Source: Tethya wilhelma
Taxonomy: Eukaryota; Porifera; Demospongiae; Tethyida; Tethyidae
Direction: 5' to 3'
Assembly: GCA_964030475.1 (NCBI GenBank)
Contig: CAXIPT010000003.1
Span: forward strand, 10,617,953-10,681,952
Length of the DNA stretch: 64,000 nucleotides
Shown: piece by piece, positions 1 to 10,289 of the stretch
How positions within the stretch are numbered: position 1 is the first letter of the stretch
Layout: each line of letters starts with the position of its first letter
Program-made: the position numbers and the translations under genes
Notes under the pieces: model-generated
What the model was told of the DNA's origin: nothing
Database searches by the model: none
The model's input: the letters and a program-made list of their open reading frames with translations, nothing else

Positions 1-49
1 TGCACAATATGCATACGTACGTATATACGTATATGCACACGCACATATT

Positions 50-132
50 GGCGGATTTTAATTTGGCGCTACTAAGTCTCATCCGCCAATCCGCCAAATT
101 TAATTCCCCGCCAAATTTTCCGGCTATACAGT
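50..132. repeat. Truncated MITE (family A), right end
   Basis: The stretch is built of repeated GGCGGA/TCCGCC and CCGCCAAATTT blocks and ends in a terminal motif (aaattttccggctataca) matching the inverted ends of the elements at 26244-26424, 34219-34312 and 56792-57000. Only one end is seen, so the copy is truncated. Confidence 0.45.
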
Positions 133-985
133 ATGCTCTTGTGTTTGTGTGGGCTTGAAACCAATTAATTAATGCAACAATATAAGTATGCAATTTCAAC
201 CTGGTGTTTAAAATTGGGATGAAATTACATAAGAGTAGTTTAATTTCTCTGCTTTTACATCACTGATATAATGGAGTCTTCTAGCCTATTTACAAAGCAA
301 ATAGAGTATTATTTAGAGCAGGACTTGTTCATTCACTGGATATGCTTCAGCAGGCATAGGAAGACTTTCTTCAGGTCTAGGATGGCTATAGTATTTTCAT
401 GAATCTGCATTTCAAATCCTTAAAATTAATATCCTTAACACAGGACTTGTATGTAGAGCTACTATTGTGTAGAATACCATACTGGCATGTCATTAGGCAC
501 ACTTCGTGTGTAATTAGTGCCCACTCGAATATAAACACATACCTCGTTATTGCTCTTGATACTTCGTTATTAAGCGCTGTGATGATTTTCAGTATTGACT
601 CAGTGAAAGGATTGTGCTCATTCCCAGTTTCTGGAGAAGTAGACAGCACTTCACCCACCAAGGGAGTCCACTTGCTCTTGTAGACGTGATGTCCTTGAAT
701 AATGCTCTCCATTTGGAATGAAAACTCCATTGCCCTATTTTGAAACATATCTCACATGGCAGTGTTATTACGTGCATTTTGCTGTTTAGCGCCTATTTTC
801 TTTTTAAACTAGCAAATGCTGTAGATGTAAATTCATTTCAAGTACTGCAACTTTATATAGAACTCTACTGTGTGTGCAAATTTAATCTCCTTTTCCGTTA
901 ATTTCATTCCAAACATGAATGCTAGACCATCTCTTAGTGTGTAGAGTGGAGGAGGGACTAGGATACTGACCAAGGAATAGCCCCT
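133..985. other. Gene-free stretch
   Basis: Only short unsupported open frames lie here (for example 386-748 - and 399-683 +), overlapping on both strands without a recognisable domain or splice structure. I see no repeat or RNA gene. Confidence 0.4.
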
Positions 986-991
986 TACGCT

Positions 992-1001
992 GTATAAAAA
1001 G
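992..1001 (+). promoter_or_regulatory. TATA box
   Basis: A clear TATAAAAAGG lies about 110 bp upstream of the ATG at 1112. Transcription would be expected to start near 1020-1030, downstream of the first in-frame ATG-like codon at 1007, which supports the start at 1112. Confidence 0.55.
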
Positions 1002-1111
1002 GTTCAGTGTCCCACAGCCCGGTATGCACTTGTGCTACAGGATTATTTACGTGTAGTTTCATTGATTCACATCTGGTACAAACTCTGTGTCTTTTGTTGG
1101 TGAAAGCTAAG

Positions 1112-1423
1112 ATGAGGTTGCTTGCTGTTCTCTTCACCCTGAGTGTGTTGATCTCCGGTGCTTACTCTGATATAAACCCTCTATGGAAGCAGCCTGGCAA
1201 GGGTGGTGCAATGCAGTTCAGGAAGGACAGGAAGAGCCTGCTCGGCCACTCACTTCAAAGGAGGCAGATGGATGAAGACATGTCCGACTTGTGTGGAGAT
1301 ATTTCAGGTGTTACAATATGTGACAACAATGAGCTCTTTAAGGCCTATTCGGATGACTTACTAGATTGTGGTGCAAATGCAGAAGCAGAAAATAGTGCTT
1401 GCAGCTGTGACCTACATCCCTAA
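1112..1423 (+). CDS. Small secreted cysteine-containing peptide precursor
   Basis: The frame encodes a 103-residue protein. It opens with a typical signal peptide (MRLLAVLFTLSVLISGAYS), followed by a basic linker with a dibasic LQRRQ site near residue 59. An acidic C-terminal part with five cysteines follows, ending CSCDLHP. This is the layout of a processed secreted peptide, which is inference. The start at 1112 is preferred to the in-frame start at 1007, because the TATA box at 992 puts 1007 upstream of the expected transcription start and the signal peptide begins exactly at 1112. I recognise no family. A short duplication of the gene's last codons follows the stop. Confidence 0.6.
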   Translation: MRLLAVLFTLSVLISGAYSDINPLWKQPGKGGAMQFRKDRKSLLGHSLQRRQMDEDMSDLCGDISGVTICDNNELFKAYSDDLLDCGANAEAENSACSCDLHP

Positions 1424-1480
1424 TGCTGTGACCTAGCTATCCCGCATTGACATCCCGCAGCTGTGACCTACATCCTAATG
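1401..1480 (+). repeat. Short direct repeat of the CDS end
   Basis: The 25 bases spanning the last codons and stop of the peptide gene (1401-1425) recur almost exactly at 1457-1480, with a partial third copy between them. It looks like local slippage or duplication in the 3' untranslated region. Confidence 0.6.
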
Positions 1481-1487
1481 CATCCTG

Positions 1488-1680
1488 ATGCATAGTCTGT
1501 GACTTGTTCTGCTTCTAACCTTGGCCTAGTTGGAGTAGTTTTCTTGATACACTCGTACTTGTAGATATATGATGATTATTATTCAGTCTTCTACACAGTG
1601 TATGTGTATAAGTGCACTAGTGTGCCCAGGCTTGTGCACCATCGTTGCCTTCATTATGCAGTATATAGGACAAACCTCAT
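1488..1680 (+). repeat. Diverged dispersed repeat, copy 1 (second at 4150-4350)
   Basis: Both segments carry, in the same order, a gtctgtgacttgt block, a ttttcttgata block, a cagtg/gtatat/agtgcacta block and a cttgtgcacc..tgccttcatt block. A short trace of the last block also lies at about 7665-7695. The copies are old and strongly diverged. Confidence 0.45.
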
Positions 1681-1964
1681 AGCAAAGTGTAACATACTTT
1701 AAATGCAATGACAATCATTGAAACTGAACCTTTCAAATTGTACTTGTATTACTGGCTGAAGGGCACACAAAGCACACAGTGGGCTAGAAAGTATGCTATA
1801 CATTTCAATCCCAAAATTGTAACAGCAGGAAGTTTTATAATGAAGTTGCACAATGCTTGATGTATGTACAGATAATTGTGACTGTCTGCCGGCCCTCATT
1901 TATGATCATATGACATAATGCCACTCTTTATCCTCAGATGTGTATTAAAGAATCATATTTCTTC

Positions 1965-2760
1965 TTGAACAGCCCTGTGGGTTGTTGCACAATACATATT
2001 GTGATGTCTCATGTAGCCAAGAGCTCATATGGAGCACTGGCTTTGACCTGAGACTTGTATTCTTGTCAAGCTAGTTTAAAGTTGATGCATCCTTGTCTTT
2101 GTTCTAGATTTCCACAACTTTGCTCTGACAACTGACAATATATTCAAGTGAGGGCTGGCTACCAGACCTGGTCTTCTTTTCAGCTGTGTGCTCTATCAAT
2201 TTCTGTCACCAGTTAAGGTATGTCAGGGTTTTTTTTAAGGATTTTTTCCCAAAAGGCTGAGCTATAACTGTTTGGGCTATACATACTTCACATTGTTAGT
2301 CATTATTGACACATACACAATAATTAAATGTTAATTGAAGGTTGATTTGTACAATGAAAGGAGTTGTTTGAAACATTTGTGGAATTAAAAACAAATATTC
2401 TCTAATTTGAAGAGAGCTGAAGTGTGAAAGGAAGAGGGGAAGTCTTCCCCTTCCCCTCTTCCCATATCTAGAAAAAAAATCTGTATGTCAGCATGTAGCC
2501 TTGTTAGTGTAATTATGTGCTGGTTGCCAAGAGCCTTAGCACAAGACGCATGAAGTACACTGCTTATTGTACATGTTTTGTGTGTTCATCACATCGATCT
2601 TTAGAATGTTGTTGTTACATGATGTCAGGTATGTGAATACATATATGCTCTGTATACACTGGGTTAGTACTTTTTCATTTACGATTGAGGAGGAGGCTCT
2701 GAGTTTGACTACTACATAAACAGAAGAGAGTGTGTGAGATGTTTGACCACTCAACTACTC
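1965..2760 (+). repeat. Diverged dispersed repeat, copy 1 (second at 14150-14770)
   Basis: Order and spacing of shared blocks match 14150-14770: gagcactggcttt, gagactt, tgtattcttg, atgcatcctt, tggct..accag/acctgg, gttaaggtatgtcag, then about 270 bp on cattttt/tttacgattg and gagtgtgagatg. No coding frame is conserved between the copies. Confidence 0.45.
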
Positions 2761-3512
2761 CGGTGCCAGCACCATCCATTCACAGCTCTGCTCCTTAGCT
2801 CAGATACAGATTTATTGTATAGTGGGTAAATTTTGGCATGCTTAGAATTTGGTGTATTCGCATTTAGATCATGAGTGAGGAATCAACTGAAAGATTGTAT
2901 ATACTCTTCATAAAGCACAAATTGGGCCTTCAATCAACATCTGAGAATGATCTTGCACTTGCATTCTGAGCTACACTGTGCCGGCAGCCATGCCTGAGAA
3001 TCAGTCACATGTCAGCAATATGATATGCACGAGATCTGAAGCGTAGGGCACATAAGCTCAGTCAGAGCAAGCACAATGTACAATGCACTAGCAGAACTTC
3101 AGACCGTCTTCACCAGAGACTCCACCCTGGCGCATGCGATGATGGCTTGTAAGAGGAGCTTCAATTTATGTTCACCATGATCTAGCTATCCACAAATTTG
3201 AAGCTGAAAGGGCAGGCAATGTAAATTACTAATGCGAGTCTATTCGCACTGACAGTGAGACACCGATTCACGGTATGTCTGCATTCAGTCTGCAAAACGA
3301 GAAAAAAAAACTTAGTAAACACGGATTCACTTGGTAGAGCTCTAGTCAGTCCAACCGAACCACCCAGAGAGCCTCTGAGCGACTTTGAAGGTTTAAGTTT
3401 GTTTGACTAGATTTTTATAGTGATCAGCATTTTTGTATTGTGTCTGTAGGACAGTCAACCCATTCCTACTATACGTACTAACGTACGTATGATATTGGAT
3501 ACTTGAGAAAAG
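2761..3512. other. Gene-free stretch
   Basis: No credible coding frame, repeat or RNA gene was recognised. Ordinary AT-rich intergenic sequence. Confidence 0.4.
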
Positions 3513-3781
3513 TCATTAAGCCTCGGCACGTGCAAAGCACATGTAGAGGATTACAGTAGTTGTTTTGTTTCTCTCTCTCTGTCTGTTCAATCGAAATCTC
3601 ACGAAAGGCAGCTCTAGCAACAAAATTGATGGTACTTACATTCATAAATCTGAATGATCTTGTAGAGTTCATTTTTTGCTGTCCAAAACACTGTAGTTGC
3701 TGAGATTTGAGGCTTTTGTGCTTCTTTTTTGCGCTTAACTTTGAGGCCATGCCTACTGATCTAGTGTGCATTATCTAGAAT
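3513..3781. repeat. Diverged dispersed repeat, copy 1 (second at 6773-7029)
   Basis: Shares the blocks attaagcctc, a tctctctgtctgtt-like stretch, ggcagctcta/ggcaactcta, aacactgtagttnctgagat, tgaggcttttgtg, gcgcttarctt and tgtgtattatctagaa with 6773-7029 in the same order. Probably an old transposon copy; the family is not identified. Confidence 0.5.
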
Positions 3782-4049
3782 CCGTGTTGAATTTAATGAT
3801 GCTCATGGTACTCTATGCTGTTGTCGTTGTTGAGTAGCGTTGCTTGGCAAGACAGACAGAAGTTGGCCTGCTTTCTATGTAAGCATAGATGTATAAGCAT
3901 GTATAGTGTGGTCCAGCATTGGCTGCATGCGTGGAGACTGACTCAGCAGTGCCAGTCTCAGGTACTAGGTGTCCTGGCTTTATTATGCTAGATCTATCTA
4001 TCTGCTGAGCATTTCAGTACGTGCCAGTCTCTGCTCCTATGCCAGAGAG

Positions 4050-4140
4050 CTCTAGTAGCTCAGTCACTGAACTAAGAGCATTTGCCTAGAATTCAGAAGA
4101 CCTGGGCTCAAATCAGGTAGATCATTCTCAAGATTTTTTT
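4050..4140 (+). other. tRNA-derived sequence (tRNA pseudogene or SINE head)
   Basis: Contains an A-box-like tagctcagtcactgaac, an anticodon-arm-sized interval, and a B-box-like gggctcaaatca. A T7 run, the usual RNA polymerase III stop, follows at 4134-4140. The acceptor arm does not pair, so it is not a functional tRNA. It sits directly upstream of the 4150-4350 repeat, as a SINE head would. Confidence 0.4.
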
Positions 4141-4149
4141 AACCGGCTT

Positions 4150-4350
4150 TCATGTACATAGTCTGTGACTTGTGCTGTGCTTATCACAGTTATGTGGCTA
4201 CTTTAACCTGGGTTGATTTTCTTGATACATTCATAACTTTTACTCAATGCCGTGTATATAGACTTAGTATGTATATCAGTGCACTAACAATTATACAAGT
4301 TGAGCGTGTGCGGCTTGTGCACCTTGGTGCCTTCATTTTGTACAAGAAAC
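4150..4350 (+). repeat. Diverged dispersed repeat, copy 2 (first at 1488-1680)
   Basis: Matches the region just downstream of the secreted-peptide gene block by block. The open frame here (4152-4361) is not conserved in the other copy and is taken as chance. Confidence 0.45.
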
Positions 4351-4363
4351 TAACAACTTAGTA

Positions 4364-5942
4364 CTACATAATCATATTTCCAACTGCTTTAGAAGGCCCT
4401 ACATCACTCAGTTGTTCTTGCATACAGTCTTTTTTATACTCCTCTATATTTCTTTGTACAAGTTCTTCTTCACAGCAATCCATCACAACATGATCAACCT
4501 CCATAAAGTACTTGTTATGAAACATTGGACCTGAGAGTGGTCTCCATTTGTTAGGACGATACTTCACTCTAAAAAGATCACTGACCCCAATGATACAAAT
4601 ATCATGGACGTTTAATGAACTATCGCAGTACTTTCCCCAATTTTTGTTTGCCTTTATAGTCCCCGTGAGCCAAGTGGATTCACTTACAATTGGTATATGA
4701 CCTTTCAGTGCTGGCTTGAAACTTCCAGGCATACCTGCATGTGTGTGTGTGTGAGTGGGTGCATGTGTGCCATACATAACTCTGTAATTGGATTGGTGCT
4801 TGGGATATTTGTAGATCACGTACAAGGAGACATACCATATGCATGTCTGTGTATGTAATCTTACCAGTTATCATATAAAGTGAGGCATAAAAATTTTCTT
4901 CTGGCATCAAGGTATTTGTAAGAAATTCGTGGAACTCAATCGCTGTTTTATTGTGCAGAATAAAATCCACAAAATTTGGAGTCAAGGAGAAGAAAATAAC
5001 GCTTTTATAGAGAGTGATGTTATATGGGATAGGTCCCGGTTTCTCTTTGGTTTGACTTATACTACCATTGCTGTTTAGTTTCCACTTGTACTCAACTCGA
5101 TAATATTTATTAAATGCTGATACCTTAATCCCAGAACTTCCATTGAGTGGTTTTAACATTCGAACTATTTCTCTATTTGTACGAAGTGGTAATTCTTTTC
5201 CACAAAGAGGAATTACATACTTCCATTGAAATCTTTCCCACAGGTCATAAAGGTCACTAAAACAGCTCAGTTGTGCATCCATAAGTGAATGGTGTCCCCA
5301 GTGTACATCCTCTACTCTTTTAGGAGTAATCACATTAGGCAAGCAGTGTGAGACACTTGCAACATATTGTTTGGTATAGTCAGAGGCTTTTTTATCCAAG
5401 TGAATACAATAGATATTATGGGGACGATAAATTGCTTTCAACAAACGAATAAATTGTTGGGGATAGTGGTGCACAACAAATGCAAATGCTAGAGGAAAGT
5501 CTTTCTCTTCTTGAGAGGTATAAAAGTTTGTCGCAAATTCCTCTGTAAGCCAACTACAGTTCTTGACATGAGTCAGAAGTTTGTCCTTATTTTTATATAC
5601 CAAAAGTTCGCCTAGCCTTTTCATTTCAGTTTTAACTCTTTCAACTTCAGTCAAATTATTAGCAAACAGTAAAGAGCAATTTCTTGAGACAACTGGCTCC
5701 AGTACACTCACCACACCCTGGTTCCATGCCTTGTAATCACCTCCAGTACTGGGGATCTGGATGCTACAATTTTTGCTTTAATGATGATGACCAGAGCCTA
5801 ACGGTGGTGATTGAACTTGGTGTCTCTTGCCAATGATCTTGAGGTCATTTGATAATATGATGTAGCTACCAAGCACAACAAACACTATACATTCTGTGAG
5901 TATAATAAATGTAATTTGTAATGTGCTAGTACTAGTTCTCAT
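4364..5942 (-). CDS. GT14 core-2/I-branching beta-1,6-N-acetylglucosaminyltransferase, two exons, one in-frame stop
   Basis: Exon 1 runs 5942-4865 and exon 2 runs 4734-4364. They join at a GTAAGA donor (4864) and a TGCAG acceptor (4735) with a split glycine codon. The ATG at 5942 starts a cytoplasmic tip and one hydrophobic anchor (residues about 11-30), the type II Golgi layout. The frame then has a TAA at codon 55 (5780-5778) and continues into the luminal domain: GDYKAWNQG, RNCS, a PLAF..VHHY block, CGKELPLRTN, a PEENFYASL acidic motif, then IIGVSDLFRV and YFMEVDHVV in exon 2. About 482 codons fit the family. The enzyme would add GlcNAc branches to O-glycans or I-antigen-type chains. The stop could be a nonsense mutation, a sequencing error, or removed by unrecognised splicing. 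The catalytic part shows no other damage. Confidence 0.82.
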
Positions 5943-6772
5943 ACCTGGCATGGATATACCACTCTCAGTGAGGAGTCTATATAGGCCTATAAGTCTGTTC
6001 TAGATTTCGTCTTTACTGAGAATATTGCAAGATGACAATACATACAATATATTCCCATAATAGACTAAACCCCCGCATCAGTGAGTGCAAACATACTCTG
6101 GAACTGAATGTGGGTTTAAAAGCTACACTTATGGCTATGTTAGAGTTTTGTATTGGCACTATAGCATTATCCAAGCTGAAATTGTAAACAAGCATTATAG
6201 TGAAACCAATACTGTAACAGCTGTAGCTAGAAATGCGTGTAAAAAACAAACAAACATTGGAAAATGTATTGACACACAGGAATTAATGGCTATAAATCGT
6301 AAAAAGAAAGCTAACATGATGGAATGGCTGTTAGATTGTGTAAAGAGTTCTTCTGTGGGCTGATTGTATTAATCTCTTTCCATGTTGAGTCCCTCATTTT
6401 GCTGCAATGCTGCATCGTGCAGACATAATACCTTGAAGCAGGGTGTAGTTACCATATTCATAGGTGCATGCTTTATATAGGCTCTGTTATAGGTCGAACT
6501 AGCTATTATAGTTACCTATAAGATTGTTTGTAACAGTCCAGACTCCAACAAAGCATTTTGTTGTTTGGAATTATATTACGCTTACAACTGCTTTACCTTT
6601 TATACTGATACGGTGTGAATTCAGTTAAAGTCAAATTTCTGATCACATGCATCATGAAGAATTATTATCACAAAGAATCCGTGCAGTACTGTTATTACTG
6701 AGCAGATAATATTATAGTGATTTGGCAATTGTATTCAATGGATACTCACTACAGAACAGGAACTGTTATTAA
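5943..6772. other. Mostly gene-free; solo arm of a foldback element at 6270-6362
   Basis: 6270-6362 carries a block (cgtaaaaagaaagc, atggaatggctgt, gtgtaaaga) also present in the arm of the foldback element at 57305-57590. The overlapping open frame 6085-6363 + owes its C-terminal part to that repeat and is not believed. The rest shows nothing recognisable. Confidence 0.4.
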
Positions 6773-7029
6773 GCCTCAGTCGTTTTGTGTGTGCATCTGT
6801 CTATCTGTCTCTATGTTTGTTACGAGATAATCTGAAGAATGGCAACTCTACATGGGAAATAGGAAGGTACTTGGGTTCATGAATCGAGGTTATCTTGAAA
6901 TATTATGTGTAGCATGTTGCAGAACACTGTAGTTTCTGAGATCTGAGGCTTTTGTGTTTCTTTGAGCGCTTAGCTTCGAAACTGCACCCATTGATCACAC
7001 CCTGTGTAGTGTGTATTATCTAGAAATCG
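6773..7029. repeat. Diverged dispersed repeat, copy 2 (first at 3513-3781)
   Basis: Same block order as 3513-3781, ending in tgtgtattatctagaa in both. Confidence 0.5.
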
Positions 7030-7670
7030 GTGGAGCTTTGCAGTTGGACTGGATTTGTGCTTGTACTTGCATGGCCCAGGTGCTGGAACAGGTTACTCAA
7101 TTGCTTGCAAGTCTTGTAAAGTAGTGAGTATGAACATAACACTTTGTAGAACTATGCATGTTACAAGATCAATCACAACTGGCTGACTGGTGACTGAGTC
7201 CTGTGAATCAGCACTCACTCTGGTGTTGCATCTTAAAGTGTGAAATGAGCACACCATTTACTAAGAGATTATGACTATAGGCTGGCTACAGTGTTTGCTG
7301 TACAGTGTACATCATATCAGTGCCAAGTTATCCAAGTTTAGCTCTGTTTCTTTGGTAATTTAATTACCCTGGCAGACTAAGTCAGATTTTAGGTATGGCA
7401 TGCTTCATCATGTTAGGAAGATCATGCTAGTTGTGTTTGCATCAGGTGGCCAGGTTATGCCATTACATGTAGGCTGCCTTGAGATCTGGTGTGGAAGTTG
7501 ACTAGTGTCTATGACTCCACAATAGTAGTGTATACTAAGCTATTCTGTGCTCCAATGTGTCCAATTAATGCCATTTCATCTGTATTTGAGCAGTTAGCAG
7601 TACTCAACAGATAGAGGAGTTATCAGATGTATGAACTGCTACTAATCAATATGCAGGTGGCAGTGCTGGT
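7030..7670. other. Gene-free stretch
   Basis: No supported coding frame, RNA or repeat was found apart from a short trace of the 1488-1680 repeat at its right end. Confidence 0.35.
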
Positions 7671-7673
7671 TGA

Positions 7674-7950
7674 GTGTGTACCATTGGTGCCTTCATTGTG
7701 ATTGCACTCACTGTGTGCCTTGTCACTGCTGTGTCAGCAACTACTGACAGGCTTGACAGCAAGCCACACCTTATCTTTGTAATGGAGGCTGTCAAAGTTT
7801 GGAGTGACTACTTCCTTTGTAGGTGGGTTTCAATGATAGCCTACATTAGCCCAGCCCCAGTCCTCCACCTCGTGAAGCAAGGACTGGAGTTGGATCAGCA
7901 CTATGCGTTCCAGTTCTGTTCTCCATCCAGATCGGCATTCTTAACTAACA
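7674..7950 (+). pseudogene. Arylsulfatase N-terminal fragment
   Basis: The frame contains a signal-like hydrophobic stretch, KPHLIFVM, and then VLHLVKQGLELDQHYAFQ followed by CSPSRSAFLT. The last is the sulfatase C-x-P-S-R motif, whose cysteine becomes formylglycine in active enzymes. The paired metal-binding aspartates normally found just after HLIFV are missing (EAVKVW instead), there is no ATG, and the frame breaks off after the catalytic motif. It is therefore a dead fragment. A second sulfatase piece in the opposite orientation begins a few bases downstream. Confidence 0.7.
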
Positions 7951-7956
7951 GTGTGT

Positions 7957-8264
7957 TGTCCCGCATTCCCTTATTCTTTACAGCCTGAATGAGTTCTCCC
8001 ATAACATCATCCAGGTATTTAGCCATGGCATGATAGTGTTGTCGATTGTGTTTGTCAATAAAGTTAAATTTATGTGCGTAGGAATCTGGCACTTGAAGTG
8101 GGTTATGAACAATGTGTGGACTGTAGTAGAGAAAGAGAGACTCAATTAAAGGATCATGTTTGTTCACAATGTCTAAAAGATGACTCTTGAACTGGGCTTC
8201 TTCGTAGTCAGTTCCATTAATGCCATATGCTGGGTGATCTGTGTTCCAAAGATTCTTTGCATTC
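7957..8264 (-). pseudogene. Arylsulfatase middle fragment (exon-like), inverted
   Basis: Reading right to left, the frame gives LWNTDHPAYGINGTDYEEAQ, LLDIVNKHDP, LYYSPHIVHNPLQVPDSYA, AMAKYLDDVMGELIQAVKNK and DNTLL. This is the segment between the catalytic site and the SSDNGG motif of arylsulfatase B-type enzymes. It begins after a TAG acceptor-like site and ends at a GTTAAG donor-like site, so it may be one exon. No neighbouring exon of the same strand is present; upstream and downstream sequence is unrelated or inverted. It is most likely a remnant of a rearranged gene. Confidence 0.7.
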
Positions 8265-8290
8265 TAGTCGTGTCTTGAGTGTAGTAATCA

Positions 8291-8891
8291 TTGACATCAG
8301 GTCATTCCATTTCAATTCAACAACATTTTGCAAGTGACCCCATTGAAATTCTTCAACGGAAGGATAGTAGTAATTGTCCCCCTCTTATTAATGCTCACCA
8401 GGATACAGACATGCCACGGAACAAAACCCACATGAACATTGTGGTTGGTGAAGATACTGGTCTCCAGGTTCAAGACAAAGTGATGAATGTGGCTGATACA
8501 GTTGCTGCTAGCGTCTGATGATGTAGTATTGCTGGAGCCTGATGGGGCTGCTGCTACGCTAGTGAGCTTGGACGGCTCATGTATTGATGTTGCTCAGGAG
8601 GTGTTCTACTACGAACGTGATGAAGATAAGCCTGGTCTTTGTTGTCAGCGTGTAGATGGTTCGTTTACTTGGCCGCCTATCAAGTTTACATCCTCAGAAC
8701 GTAGTGTTCGAGTGGCCAGTGATAATGAGTCAGCTGATGTGGGAGTGATACCAGCTAGCTCAATTACTAATGTGGAGTTTGTTGAGAGAGATGGTGAGCC
8801 GGGCCTTGCAGTTGAAAGTGAATGTCATGGTGACTCTTGGTTTCCCATAGCTCTCAGAACTAGATCAAAGACCTCCTCTGTAACTTCATAA
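8291..8891 (+). pseudogene. Unknown coding remnant, two frames joined by a one-base shift
   Basis: The frame 8291-8518 ends NVADTVAASV just where the frame 8487-8891 continues SDDVVLLEPDGAAATLVSLD. The composition is even, polar and coding-like across both, so one reading frame was probably broken near 8515. The second part includes FTWPPIKF and DSWFPIAL. I recognise no domain. A microsatellite of AAT units lies 80 bp downstream (8971-8988), as often seen at the 3' ends of retrotransposons, but this is only suggestive. Confidence 0.35.
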
Positions 8892-9440
8892 TTTATGTTC
8901 CTTTAGTTTAGTTTATTTTTTTTATTCCCTCTTCCCCTTCACTGTTGCACCTCTTGGTGGTGTGTTTGACAAATAATAATAATAATAAGACATTATCCAG
9001 AATAAAATATTAGGCTTTCTACCTCTATGGCTTCTAAATGGCATCCATAACAGTTTGGGGGTTATGAGTCTAGAAATGTAGTGCATTATTGAGCCATTGT
9101 GGTCCAACTGTGTAAGTTCTGTTAACAAGGATGCAAAAGACTTTGACTAAAGTTACAAGCTAGTTCATCTCCCTGCACTGCATAGATATTGTTACTTTGC
9201 TTCAACTTGTTTATTTCCTTGCATTAGCATACGTACGGTAGATAATGTTTTAATTGTTTATTTCCTTGTTAGTATTCACTTTACCCAAACAAACTGAAAC
9301 TGCAATAACTGTATTATGTATCTTACTTGTTTATGCTTATATACTTGTTTTTGTTTTCCATCATTGTTGCTTACTTATTCATGGAATAAAAAGAATGCAT
9401 ACAATTATTAAAATATTTGGTGAAAAAGAAAATAATGCGT
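8892..9440. other. Gene-free stretch with AAT microsatellite
   Basis: Contains the (AAT)n tract at 8971-8988. Otherwise AT-rich, with only short unsupported frames. Confidence 0.4.
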
Positions 9441-9443
9441 ACA

Positions 9444-9668
9444 TTAGTATTCATCTGTGAGAAAATCAATAGCCATTTGCTGCACCTTCAAGTTTCGATC
9501 TCTTTTGTCGTCACTTTCTTCAAATGTCTGTTGTACTTCTGGTATACTTGGCTTTAGTAACTTTTCCCCAAAATATATTTTGATCCTTTCGATAAGTTCA
9601 CTTTTGGTTTTTGGTTTTATCTCTCTTGTATAACTTGCTAACAAGCACACAAAGCACACAGTGATGTA
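9444..9668 (-). CDS. Unknown terminal exon-like frame
   Basis: The frame reads KPKTKSELIERIKIYFGEKL, then an acidic stretch (EESDDKRDRN) and ends QQMAIDFLTDEY. It follows an acceptor-like TTAG at about 9650. The charged composition looks coding, but I recognise no family and find no upstream exon. Confidence 0.25.
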   Translation of the reverse strand, partial: YITVCFVCLLASYTREIKPKTKSELIERIKIYFGEKLLKPSIPEVQQTFEESDDKRDRNLKVQQMAIDFLTDEY

Positions 9669-9772
9669 AAATATGTGCTGTAGTCTTCTGTCCAAAAATT
9701 TTACTGACATGAAAGCTGTGCAATGAAGTCACATGATGCCTAGCTTGATGATGATGTATGTATGTATGTATA

Positions 9773-9907
9773 TGTTGGAACATGCCTACTAAGGCGTTAT
9801 TGGAAATACATGAGGGAATATTGAGCAAACCTGAGGGCGGAGCCCGAGGGTTTACTAATATTACCAAGTGTATTTTAATAATGCCCGTCAATAGGCATGT
9901 TCTAATA
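9773..9907. mobile_element. MITE with about 35 bp inverted ends
   Basis: The left end tgttggaacatgcctact and the reverse complement of the right end (tattagaacatgcctatt) match, and similarity continues inward for about 35 bp. The centre is itself palindromic (cctgagggcggagcccgagg). No transposase is encoded; no target duplication was defined. Confidence 0.65.
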
Positions 9908-10044
9908 TGCTTGTATCCCAGCGCTTAGACTTGTTGCTAGTTTCTTCCACTTTTGAGCTATGACTCAGAGATTTGGGAGCCTAGAGTTCACCGATTTCTT
10001 TGTACAAAACTATCCTTCGTGCATGGGCATATGTAGTAGCTAAA

Positions 10045-10260
10045 CTATTCTATTAAGTCAGGCCCCTCCCCCAAAACATAAAGAAAAAGAGGGCTGGTAT
10101 GTGACACACATAACACTGAGGGTAGAATCATGGTAGACATGGGGGTGAGGGCTGTGACGTGTGTGGGTGCTGAAGTGTTTCCTGCACTTGACAAGTGACA
10201 ACTTTTCCACTTGAACTGGTCTGTGTTAGGTGACTGTCCTTGTGAGTTGTGACTGTCCAA
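10045..10260 (-). other. Unsupported open frame
   Basis: An open frame of 71 codons without recognisable motifs. Listed only because the surrounding 300 bp hold nothing else. Confidence 0.12.
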
Positions 10261-10289
10261 TGTGTTTGATGCATGGTCTTGTATAATTG

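Noticed and set aside
4364..4825. Upstream part of the minus frame (4735-4825) as protein
   Set aside because: It reads through a TG/CA repeat that lies in the intron; the acceptor at 4735 joins exon 2 in phase with exon 1.
6085..6363. Plus-strand 92-codon frame
   Set aside because: Its C-terminal part is a solo arm of the foldback family at 57305-57590 and the rest has no support.
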